5,998 nucleotides of DNA from Alphaproteobacteria bacterium. Its GTDB lineage: Bacteria; Pseudomonadota; Alphaproteobacteria; Caulobacterales; Maricaulaceae. The notes below the pieces were generated by a model, which saw only the letters and a list, made by a program, of their open reading frames with translations, had not been told where the DNA came from and did no database searches. The stretch is from the NCBI GenBank assembly GCA_030428405.1, contig JAUIEH010000191.1, positions 1-5,998 on the forward strand, given 5' to 3'. Both the position numbers and the translations under genes were made by a program. Positions 1 to 5,950 of the stretch are shown here, piece after piece. Position 1 is the first letter of the stretch, and every line of letters begins with the position of its first letter.

Positions 1-18
1 AGGCTCAGAGCAAAAGGA

Positions 19-825
19 TCAACCGGCGAAAGCCTTTTCGATGACGAAGGCGCCGGGGCTCGCGTTCGAGCCTTCGATCAGGCCGGCTTTTTCGACCAGC
101 GCCTTGGTGTCCTGCAGCATCTCCATGGAGCCGCAGATCATGACCCGGTCGGTTTCCGGGTTCAGCGGCGCCTGGCCGATATCGGCGAAGAGCTTGCCCG
201 TCTCGATGAGCGTCGTGATGCGGCCTTCGTTGGGATGGGGCTCGCGCGTGCAGCTGGTGTAAAGCGTGACCCGCCCGGCGGAGGCCTCGCCCACCAAGGG
301 ATCGTCCTTCAGACCCGCAACGACTTCCTGGCTGTAGGCGAGTTCGGCGTTGAGTCGGCAGCTATGCGTCACCACGACGTGTTCGAATTTCTCGTAGGTC
401 TCGGGATCGCGCAAAAGGCTGGCGAAGGGCGCAAAGCCGGTGCCGGTTGAGAAGAGATAGAGCCGCTTTCCCGGCGTTAGCGCGTCGAGCACGAGCGTGC
501 CGGTCGGCTTGCGGCCGAGCAGGACCTCATCGCCGGGCTGAATATGGGCGAGACGCGAGGTCAAAGGGCCGTCGGGCACTTTGATTGAATAGAACTCGAG
601 CTCCTCATCCCAAAACGGGGAGGCGACGGAATAAGCGCGCAAGAGCGGTTTGCCGCTTTCCTGGGTCAGCCCGATCATCACGAATTCGCCGGAGCGGAAG
701 CGGAACGAGGCCGGACGCGTAATCCGGAATTTGAACAGACGATCGGTGTAGTGGTGGACGGACAACACCGTCTCGACGGTCGGCGCGTTTGGGTTTGCGC
801 GCACTTCGGAGGCGGCGTCGCTCAT
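19..825 (-). CDS. fpr: Ferredoxin (flavodoxin)-NADP+ reductase, Fpr type
   Basis: A 268-residue cytoplasmic FAD enzyme that moves electrons between NADP(H) and ferredoxin or flavodoxin. Seen: the FAD-binding motif RAYSVASP at residues 63-70, the NADP-binding motif STGTGFAPF at 126-134, ICGSMEML at 230-237 in the nicotinamide domain, and the C-terminus FVIEKAFAG. Bacterial class (subclass I) Fpr proteins end in a short tail of this type rather than in the terminal tyrosine of plant enzymes. Length matches the family (about 255-270). The ATG at 825 is supported by an AAGGA ribosome site seven bases upstream (plus-strand 833-837). The first 16 residues are a hydrophilic extension before the barrel domain. 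The gene is divergent from the monooxygenase operon. In proteobacteria this enzyme typically serves redox homeostasis, oxidative defence or Fe-S chemistry, so a dedicated role with the neighbouring operon is not implied. Family assignment is very secure; the physiological partner is unknown. Confidence 0.95.
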   Translation of the reverse strand: MSDAASEVRANPNAPTVETVLSVHHYTDRLFKFRITRPASFRFRSGEFVMIGLTQESGKPLLRAYSVASPFWDEELEFYSIKVPDGPLTSRLAHIQPGDEVLLGRKPTGTLVLDALTPGKRLYLFSTGTGFAPFASLLRDPETYEKFEHVVVTHSCRLNAELAYSQEVVAGLKDDPLVGEASAGRVTLYTSCTREPHPNEGRITTLIETGKLFADIGQAPLNPETDRVMICGSMEMLQDTKALVEKAGLIEGSNASPGAFVIEKAFAG

Positions 826-832
826 GTCAGTG

Positions 833-837
833 TCCTT
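833..837 (-). promoter_or_regulatory. Ribosome binding site of fpr
   Basis: On the minus strand the sequence reads AAGGA, seven bases before the ATG at 825. This good Shine-Dalgarno match supports that start for the reductase. Confidence 0.7.
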
Positions 838-1003
838 CTTCCGGCCGGCCGGGCGCCATCATCCTATGGCTATCACGGTTCAGCGCGCCATGTGGGCGCC
901 GCAATGCGTCGCTGCCAGAGCGGGAGGCGACAAATCAGACTCAACAGGCCATGATCGTGAAAAATCGCGGGTCCACACGGATTGCGCGCGTAACAAAGTT
1001 GCG

Positions 1004-1010
1004 AAGGGAG
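1004..1010 (+). promoter_or_regulatory. Ribosome binding site of the flavin monooxygenase gene
   Basis: AAGGGAG lies four bases before the ATG at 1015. The spacing is slightly short but usable. It supports this ATG, which puts the Rossmann GxGxxG motif at residues 12-17, as usual for the family. Confidence 0.65.
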
Positions 1011-1014
1011 CGCC

Positions 1015-2538
1015 ATGACCGAGGAACATGTCGACGTCATCATTATCGGCGCAGGCGTCTCAGGCATCGGCGCAGCGGCCCATCTGAAGCAGCGCTGCCC
1101 GGATGTAAGCTATCTGATACTTGAAGCGCGCGACGACCTCGGCGGCACCTGGGATTTGTTTCGCTATCCCGGCATTCGCTCCGACAGCGACATGTACACG
1201 TTCGGCTATGAGTTCAAACCTTGGGTGGCCGGTCAAACATTCGCCGACGGACCGTCGATCAAGTCCTATGTCCGCGAGACGGCGCGCGAATATGATGCGT
1301 TGTCGCATATCCGCTTCGGCCATCGCATGGCGGCGGCGAACTGGGATTCCGAGACTGCGCGCTGGACCATAGAAGTCGAGCGCGGCGAGAATGGGGAGCG
1401 CGCGCGCATCACTTGCGGCTTTCTCATCAGCTGCACCGGATATTACAACTACGCCCACGGATATTTGCCCGAGTTCGAGGGCGCGGACGCTTTTCAGGGC
1501 GACCTCGTCCATCCGCAGCACTGGCCCGAAGATCTGGATTATGCGGGCAAGCGCGTTGCGATCATCGGCAGCGGCGCCACGGCGGTGACGCTCGTGCCTG
1601 CAATGGCGAAGACGGCCGGCCACGTCACCATGGTGCAGCGTTCGCCGACCTATATCGCGGCGCGTCCGCAAAAAGACGTCATCGCCAATTTCATGCGCCG
1701 CATCTTGCCGAAACGCGCCGCATACGGCGTGACGCGCGCCAAGAACGTGCTTCTCACGATTTATTTCTTCACGCTCGCCAAGCGATGGCCCGGCTTCGTC
1801 AAGCGCATGGTGCTCAAAGGCGTGCGCGACGAGCTTGGCGAGGACTTCGACGTCGAGACCCATTTCACGCCGAGCTATAATCCCTGGGACCAGCGCTTCT
1901 GCCTGGCGCCGGACGGCGACTTTTTCGCCAGCTTGCGCGACGGCGAGGCCTCCGTCGTCACCGGTCAGATCGAGCGGTTTACGCAAATTGGCGTCCTGAT
2001 GAAGAGCGGGGAGGAGGTCGAAGCCGACATCATCATTCCCGCGACGGGTCTTGAAATTCAGCTTCTCGGCGGCGCCAGAGTTTCCGTCGACGGACGAGAT
2101 GTCGCGCCGAGCGAGTGTCTGGCCTATCGCGGCATGATGATGAGCGGCATACCGAACTTCGTCATCGCGTTCGGCTACACGAATGCGTCCTGGACGCTCA
2201 AAATCGATCTCACGTTCCGGCGCACATGCCGCCTGATCAACTATATGCAGGCGAACGGCTATGATTATTGCGTCGCCGAGGCGCCGGCGGATCTTGAAAC
2301 CGACGCCTTCATGAATTTGAATTCGGGCTATATTCAGCGCGCCGAGGCGATCCTGCCGAAAAACGGCGTGCGACCGCCCTGGCGCAATTATCAGAATTAT
2401 ATCCGTGACAAGATTTCTATCGGCTTTGCGCCGCTCGAGGACGGCGTCCTGGCGTTCCGCCATGCCGGAGCGCAAGAAGCGGCGCCGGCTTCACCGCAGG
2501 AGGAGCCCGATACGCTCGCGGCCTCGGCTGCGGAATGA
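1015..2538 (+). CDS. Flavin-containing Baeyer-Villiger-type monooxygenase (EtaA/MymA/AlmA lineage)
   Basis: A 507-residue FAD- and NADPH-dependent monooxygenase expected to insert one oxygen atom of O2 into a ketone (giving an ester), or to oxidise long-chain or sulfur compounds. Seen: FAD-binding GAGVSG at residues 12-17; GGTWD at 43-47 followed by YPGIRSDSDMYTFGY; the Baeyer-Villiger fingerprint FxGxxxHxxxWP at 160-171, fully intact (F160, G162, H166, W170, P171); NADPH-binding GSGATA at 185-190; ATG at 343-345; and GYTNASWTLK at 387-396. From memory, the 43-65 segment, HPQHWPEDLDY, YNPWDQR and GYTNASWTLK are closely shared with Mycobacterium EtaA; AlmA long-chain alkane oxygenases belong to the same lineage. 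The last ~25 residues are an Ala/Pro/Glu-rich tail that looks unstructured. It is the first gene of a three-gene operon, and its stop overlaps the SDR start (ATGA at 2535). The class is secure; substrate cannot be read from sequence. Confidence 0.93.
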   Translation: MTEEHVDVIIIGAGVSGIGAAAHLKQRCPDVSYLILEARDDLGGTWDLFRYPGIRSDSDMYTFGYEFKPWVAGQTFADGPSIKSYVRETAREYDALSHIRFGHRMAAANWDSETARWTIEVERGENGERARITCGFLISCTGYYNYAHGYLPEFEGADAFQGDLVHPQHWPEDLDYAGKRVAIIGSGATAVTLVPAMAKTAGHVTMVQRSPTYIAARPQKDVIANFMRRILPKRAAYGVTRAKNVLLTIYFFTLAKRWPGFVKRMVLKGVRDELGEDFDVETHFTPSYNPWDQRFCLAPDGDFFASLRDGEASVVTGQIERFTQIGVLMKSGEEVEADIIIPATGLEIQLLGGARVSVDGRDVAPSECLAYRGMMMSGIPNFVIAFGYTNASWTLKIDLTFRRTCRLINYMQANGYDYCVAEAPADLETDAFMNLNSGYIQRAEAILPKNGVRPPWRNYQNYIRDKISIGFAPLEDGVLAFRHAGAQEAAPASPQEEPDTLAASAAE

Positions 2539-3425
2539 GACCGCGCTTTGAGTTCGACCAGGCGATCGCGGTCGTTACAGGCGCGGCCAGCGGCATCGGC
2601 GCAGCGCTTGCTGAAAGCCTCGTTGCGCGCGGCTGTCATCTTGCTTTGTGCGACGTCAATGAGGAGGGGCTCAACGCTTTGGCGGAGCGCATTTCACGCC
2701 CCGACCGTCGACTGACGGTCTCGCGCGTCGACGTCTCCGACAAGGACCAGATCTTGCGCTTCCGCGAGGAGGTCATCAGCGCGCATCGCGGCTGCGACCT
2801 GCTGATCAACAATGCAGGCGTGGCGTTGGGCGGCACGTTCGATCGCGTTTCCGAAGATGATTTTGATTGGCTGTTGTCGATCAATCTGTTCGGCGTCATC
2901 CGAATGACGCGCGCATTCCTGCCCAGCCTGCGCGCGAGCGAAGCCGGCCATCTCGTCAATATCTCGAGCATTTTCGGCGTCATCGCGCCGGCCGGTCAGA
3001 CCGCCTACAGCGCGAGCAAATTCGGCGTGCGCGGATTTTCCGACGCTTTGCGCCATGAGCTCAAGGATACCGCGCTTGGCGTCACGACGGTGCATCCCGG
3101 CGGCGTCAATACGAAGATCGCAATCTCGGCCCGTCTGCCGGCCGATGCAACACAAGACGAGGTCGCTGCAGCGCGCCGCATGTCGGAGAAGAGCCTGGTG
3201 ATGCCGCCGCCGCGCGCCGCCGAAATCATCCTGCGCGGCGTGGAGCGGCGCGCGCCGCGCGTGCTCGTCGGCAAGGACGCACATATCATTGCACTGATAG
3301 AGCGGTTCCTGCCCGCGCATTATTGGTCCATCATCTCCAACAGGCTGCGCGACGAGGATCAGACGCTGACGCGCGCCGGCGAGCAGGCCTCAGCGAAGGC
3401 GACGCATAAGGAGGCTGCGGAATGA
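2535..3425 (+). CDS. Classical short-chain dehydrogenase/reductase
   Basis: A 296-residue NAD(P)-dependent oxidoreductase interconverting an alcohol and a ketone or aldehyde. Seen: cofactor motif TGAASGIG at residues 15-22; an acidic residue, D40, at the end of the second strand (LALCDVN), which usually favours NAD(H) over NADP(H); NNAG at 92-95; structural N117; and the catalytic set S145, Y158, K162 (YSASK), with Tyr 13 residues after Ser as expected, followed by PGGVNT at 188-193. The C-terminal part (about 225-296) is longer than in minimal ~250-residue SDRs, with a charged Ala/Lys/Glu-rich end. The ATG at 2535 overlaps the upstream stop as ATGA. The nearest purine-rich run, AGGAGGAG at 2498-2505, is 29 bases away and too far to serve, so translation is probably coupled to the monooxygenase gene. 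The likely job is making the ketone substrate or oxidising the alcohol product. Family is secure; substrate is unknown. Confidence 0.93.
   Translation: MRPRFEFDQAIAVVTGAASGIGAALAESLVARGCHLALCDVNEEGLNALAERISRPDRRLTVSRVDVSDKDQILRFREEVISAHRGCDLLINNAGVALGGTFDRVSEDDFDWLLSINLFGVIRMTRAFLPSLRASEAGHLVNISSIFGVIAPAGQTAYSASKFGVRGFSDALRHELKDTALGVTTVHPGGVNTKIAISARLPADATQDEVAAARRMSEKSLVMPPPRAAEIILRGVERRAPRVLVGKDAHIIALIERFLPAHYWSIISNRLRDEDQTLTRAGEQASAKATHKEAAE
3407..3414 (+). promoter_or_regulatory. Strong ribosome binding site of the alpha/beta hydrolase gene
   Basis: TAAGGAGG, a near-perfect match to the anti-Shine-Dalgarno, lies inside the end of the SDR gene, seven bases before the ATG at 3422. It decides in favour of 3422 over the adjacent ATG at 3425 and suggests that the hydrolase is translated efficiently in its own right, unlike the SDR. 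Confidence 0.75.
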
Positions 3426-4426
3426 TGCTTTGGGCCGGGATTATCTTGCTCGTCATACTGACGGGCCTCGCCATCGCGCTATTCGCAGGCTGGCGGTTTT
3501 CCCAGCGCGTCGACGCCAAGGTCGCTCAGGCCGTGCCGCCGTCAGGACGCTTCGTAGACGTCGCCGGCGGACGCATTCATTTCGTGGAGAAAGGCGAGGG
3601 GCCGCCCATCGTCATGATCCACGGGCTGTCCGGCACGCTGCAGAATTTCACTTACGCCCTGGTCAAGCCGCTGGCTCAGGATCATCGCGTCATCGCGCTG
3701 GACCGTCCCGGCTGCGGCTGGTCGGAGCGCGACAGCGACGAACATGCGCGCCTGCCCGAACAAGCGCGCATGATCGCTGAGATGCTCGCCGCCGATAACG
3801 TTCCGCCCGCGGTGATTGTCGGTCATTCGCTCGGCGGCGCGGTGTCGCTGATGCTGGCGCAGAACCATCCCGAACGCGTCGCCGGACTGGCGCTGATCGC
3901 GCCGCTGGTCGTGCGCCGCGACACCCCGCCCAAACCGTTCAAGGGGCATTGGATCACGTTTGCGCCGTTACGTCGGCTCGTGGCCGAAACGCTTGCTGCG
4001 CCCATGGCGTTCAAGACCGGCGCCGCCGCGGTCGCTGAGGTTTTTGCACCCGACGGCGTGCCGAAGGATTTCGCGACGCGCGGCGGCGGCATGCTGACCT
4101 TGCGGCCGCGCCTGTTTTATTCCGCCTCCGCAGACATGGTCGCGAGCGATCGCGATATCGACGAAGTGACCGCGCGTTGCGCGGAGATCCAGGCGCCGGT
4201 GGGCGTCATATACGGAACGGCGGATCACATTCTCGACTGTGAGACCAATGTCGGCGCGATCCGGGCGGCTCATCCGGATGCGGACATTGACCTGGTCGAA
4301 AATGGCGGCCATATGCCGCTCGCGGTCGAGCCTGCGCGCACCGAGGCGCTGATCAGGCGCGTGGCGCAGCGCGCCTTCGCCGCGCCGCGGGCCGCGGCGC
4401 CGGACGAAAGCGTCGTCAGCCGATAA
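3422..4426 (+). CDS. Membrane-anchored alpha/beta-fold hydrolase
   Basis: A 334-residue serine hydrolase, probably an esterase or lipase-like enzyme. Seen: one strongly hydrophobic helix at residues 3-23 with no preceding positive charge and R25, R29, K33 just after it, which reads as an uncleaved anchor; oxyanion-region HG at 67-68; DRPGCGWS at 94-101; nucleophile elbow GHSLGG at 134-139 (S136); acid D268 in GTADH; and base H297 in NGGHMP. The triad is complete and in the usual order. Nucleophile Ser argues against dehalogenases and epoxide hydrolases, which use Asp. The start overlaps the SDR stop (ATGA), and the gene ends in an 11-base tail-to-tail overlap with the CoA-transferase gene. 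In this operon it most plausibly hydrolyses the ester made by the monooxygenase. By the positive-inside rule the catalytic domain would face the cytoplasm, but the signal is weak and a periplasmic domain cannot be excluded. Fold is secure; substrate is inferred. Confidence 0.9.
   Translation: MMLWAGIILLVILTGLAIALFAGWRFSQRVDAKVAQAVPPSGRFVDVAGGRIHFVEKGEGPPIVMIHGLSGTLQNFTYALVKPLAQDHRVIALDRPGCGWSERDSDEHARLPEQARMIAEMLAADNVPPAVIVGHSLGGAVSLMLAQNHPERVAGLALIAPLVVRRDTPPKPFKGHWITFAPLRRLVAETLAAPMAFKTGAAAVAEVFAPDGVPKDFATRGGGMLTLRPRLFYSASADMVASDRDIDEVTARCAEIQAPVGVIYGTADHILDCETNVGAIRAAHPDADIDLVENGGHMPLAVEPARTEALIRRVAQRAFAAPRAAAPDESVVSR
4382..4400. repeat. Perfect GC-rich inverted repeat near convergent gene ends
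   Basis: Nineteen bases form a perfect inverted repeat of two 9-base arms around one central base; as RNA this gives about a 7-bp all-GC stem with a 5-base loop. It lies in the last codons of the hydrolase gene (an Ala/Pro/Arg-rich stretch), 16 bases before the CoA-transferase stop. No T-run follows on either strand, so it is not a standard intrinsic terminator. It may be a termination or 3'-end stabilising hairpin, or a by-product of GCG/CCG codons. Confidence 0.4.
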
Positions 4427-5726
4427 CGCCGTCCGCACGCAAGCGCGCCAACTCATCGGGCAGCAGGCCGAGATGGTTGAGCAGAACTGTGTCCGTGTCC
4501 TGACCAAGCAAAGGCGGGGCGCGCCGGGGCTGTGCGGGCGTCTCGCTCATGCGTAGCGGGCTCGCGGGCACGGTGACGCGCGCGCCGTCCTTGCGCGTCA
4601 TCGTCCAGGCCGTTTCACGCGCCTTGGCTTGCGGGTCGTCGAAAGCCTGGGCGACATCGTTCACCGGACCGCAGGGCACGCCGATTGCAGCGAGCGTATC
4701 GAGCCAGTAGCTCTTTTCGCGCGCGCCCACGATGGCCTGGATTTCCGGGTCGAGCGCTTTGCGGTTTTCGATGCGCGCGGCGTTCGTCTTGAAGCGGACG
4801 TCTTCGGCCAGCTCCGGCTTGCCGGCGGCGGCGCAAAAGCGCGCGAATTGACGGTCATTGCCCACTGCGAGCACGAACGGGCCGTCAGCAGCGCGCACAA
4901 GCTGGTAGGGCGCGACATTGGTATGCGCATCGCCCATGCGCGCGGGTGCCTGTCCCGTCACGAAATAATTCGTCGCCTGATTGGCGAGCATGGCGAGCTG
5001 GCAGTCCAGAAGCGCCATGTCGATATGCTGGCCGCGCCCGCTTTCGCGCGCATGCAGGAGCGCTGCGAGAATGGCGTTTGAGGCGTAGAGCCCGGTGAAC
5101 AGATCAGCCACGGCGACGCCCGCCTTTTGCGGGCCGCCGCCGGGTTCATCGTCTGGGCGACCGGTGATGCTCATCAATCCGCCGGCGGCCTGTATCAGAT
5201 AATCATAGCCGGCTTCCCCCGCGCGCGGTCCCGTCTGTCCGAACCCCGTGATGGAGCAATAGACGAGGCGGGGGTTTTCCGCAGCGAGGCTCTCATAGTC
5301 GAGCCCATAGCGTTTCAATGCGCCTGTCTTGAAGTTTTCGACGACGACATCGGCGCCGCGGATGAGCGAGCGCACGAGCTTCACGCCGGCGGGGGTTGAG
5401 AAGTCGATCGCAACCGAAAGCTTGTTTCGATTGGCGCAAAGAAAATATGCCGCGTCACCGCGCTCATCGGTTGTGTCGCTTGTTTCGCGATTTACTTCGT
5501 TAACGAATGGCGGGCCCCAACTACGCGTATCGTCGCCGGCGCCTGGGCGTTCGACCTTAATGACTTCCGCACCCAAATCACCTAGGAGTTGAGTGGCGAA
5601 TGGGCCGGCGAGGATTCGGCTCAGATCGACGACGCGCACGCCGCGCAACGCGGCCTCAGCGGGCGTGTTCGGATCGTTTGGCGCGCTTGGGCGAGAGTCG
5701 GCGCGCCGATCGTCATTGGGCGTCAT
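4416..5726 (-). CDS. Family III (CaiB/BaiF) CoA-transferase, SUGCT-like
   Basis: A 436-residue cytoplasmic enzyme that moves CoA between carboxylic acids through an aspartyl-CoA intermediate. Seen: VVDLSRILAGPFATQLLGDL from residue 32, followed by GAEVIKVERPGAGDDTRSWGPPF; CANRNKLSVAID at 97-108; CSITGFGQTGP at 157-167; probable catalytic D175 in GYDYLIQA; GLMSITG at 183-189; and PPLLGQDTD at 405-412. From memory, the GAGDDTRxWGPPF segment, the histidine-containing GDAHTNVAPYQ (265-275) and NDRQFARFC (290-298) resemble the succinyl-CoA:glutarate CoA-transferase group more than formyl-CoA transferase or methylacyl-CoA racemase. The first 26 residues are a hydrophilic extension before the family core, and residues about 76-91 look like an insert. 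The ATG at 5726 has an in-frame TGA only one codon upstream and no clear Shine-Dalgarno; no other Met precedes the core. It is convergent with the hydrolase gene (11-base overlap), so not part of that operon. Family is secure; the acid pair is inferred. Confidence 0.92.
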   Translation of the reverse strand: MTPNDDRRADSRPSAPNDPNTPAEAALRGVRVVDLSRILAGPFATQLLGDLGAEVIKVERPGAGDDTRSWGPPFVNEVNRETSDTTDERGDAAYFLCANRNKLSVAIDFSTPAGVKLVRSLIRGADVVVENFKTGALKRYGLDYESLAAENPRLVYCSITGFGQTGPRAGEAGYDYLIQAAGGLMSITGRPDDEPGGGPQKAGVAVADLFTGLYASNAILAALLHARESGRGQHIDMALLDCQLAMLANQATNYFVTGQAPARMGDAHTNVAPYQLVRAADGPFVLAVGNDRQFARFCAAAGKPELAEDVRFKTNAARIENRKALDPEIQAIVGAREKSYWLDTLAAIGVPCGPVNDVAQAFDDPQAKARETAWTMTRKDGARVTVPASPLRMSETPAQPRRAPPLLGQDTDTVLLNHLGLLPDELARLRADGVIG

Positions 5727-5950
5727 TTTTCATAACCATTCGTTTACCAAATCGGCAAGAATCTTGTGGCTCAACGTCTGCGCGTCGCTAGCACGCTTGC
5801 CGGTGATGCGCACGACGCTGCGCGTAGAGGGGAGCGGGCATCCGGTGTGAGCCGCTTTTTTCGCGGTCGGCGCGTCCCCGGTAATCGTTCAGTAGCGTCT
5901 CTATCCGATTGGTCGCGGTTCTGCGTCAGGTTTATCATCGAGGGGTCGTC
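5727..5950. other. Intergenic gap upstream of the CoA-transferase gene
   Basis: This 224-base stretch separates the divergent CoA-transferase gene and the probable gene starting at 5951. It should contain both promoters, but I see no convincing -35/-10 pair. On the minus strand a reading frame is open from about 5889 down to a TGA at 5732-5730, in the same frame as the CoA-transferase. Its only plausible starts are weak (GTG at 5813, 27 codons) and lack a ribosome site. CCGC and GCGG flank a T-run at 5852-5866; the T-run is in the loop, so this is not a terminator. No tRNA is seen. Confidence 0.5.
5940..5945 (+). promoter_or_regulatory. Probable ribosome binding site of the truncated gene
   Basis: GAGGGG lies five bases before the ATG at 5951. 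It is the main evidence that a gene starts there. Confidence 0.4.

Larger units (their letters stand above)
826..1014. promoter_or_regulatory. Divergent intergenic region between fpr and the monooxygenase operon
   Basis: This 189-base gap separates two divergent genes and must carry promoters for both. I see no convincing -35/-10 pair on either strand and no recognisable operator. Two small symmetric elements are visible: the GC palindrome CCGGCCGGCCGG at 841-852, close to the fpr start, and the inverted repeat GCGCC-atgtg-GGCGC at 885-899. Both could arise by chance in DNA this GC-rich. No credible gene lies here; open frames that cross it are shadows without start signals. Confidence 0.6.

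Noticed and set aside
841..852. Palindrome CCGGCCGGCCGG upstream of fpr as an operator
   Set aside because: Simple CCGG repetition, readily produced in GC-rich DNA, and it matches no regulator site that I know.
885..899. Inverted repeat GCGCC-atgtg-GGCGC in the divergent gap as a regulator site
   Set aside because: Five-base arms of only G and C are too likely by chance here, and there is no second copy.
1060..2475. A 471-codon open frame on the minus strand, antisense to the monooxygenase gene
   Set aside because: Its translation is rich in Arg, Ala, His and Asp with no recognisable domain, and it mirrors a clearly real gene with intact motifs. Long antisense frames are common in GC-rich DNA.
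2694..3320. A 208-codon open frame antisense to the SDR gene
   Set aside because: No motif or family resemblance, no start signal, and the plus-strand SDR has all its catalytic residues.
3968..4507. A 179-codon minus-strand frame covering the hydrolase end and the CoA-transferase end
   Set aside because: It crosses two real genes in a wrong frame and has an arginine-rich, motif-free translation.
4629..5081. A 150-codon plus-strand frame inside the CoA-transferase gene
   Set aside because: Shadow of the real gene; no domain and no ribosome site.
5593..5850. An 85-codon plus-strand frame across the CoA-transferase start and the gap beyond
   Set aside because: It starts antisense inside a real gene and has no family resemblance or ribosome site.
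5852..5866. CCGC / GCGG flanking a T-run as a terminator
   Set aside because: The stem is only four pairs and the T-run is in the loop rather than after the stem.
5909..5936. TTGGTC and TTTATC with a 16-base spacer as a promoter for the gene at 5951
   Set aside because: Transcription would start within or next to the ribosome site, so the promoter would not fit the proposed start.
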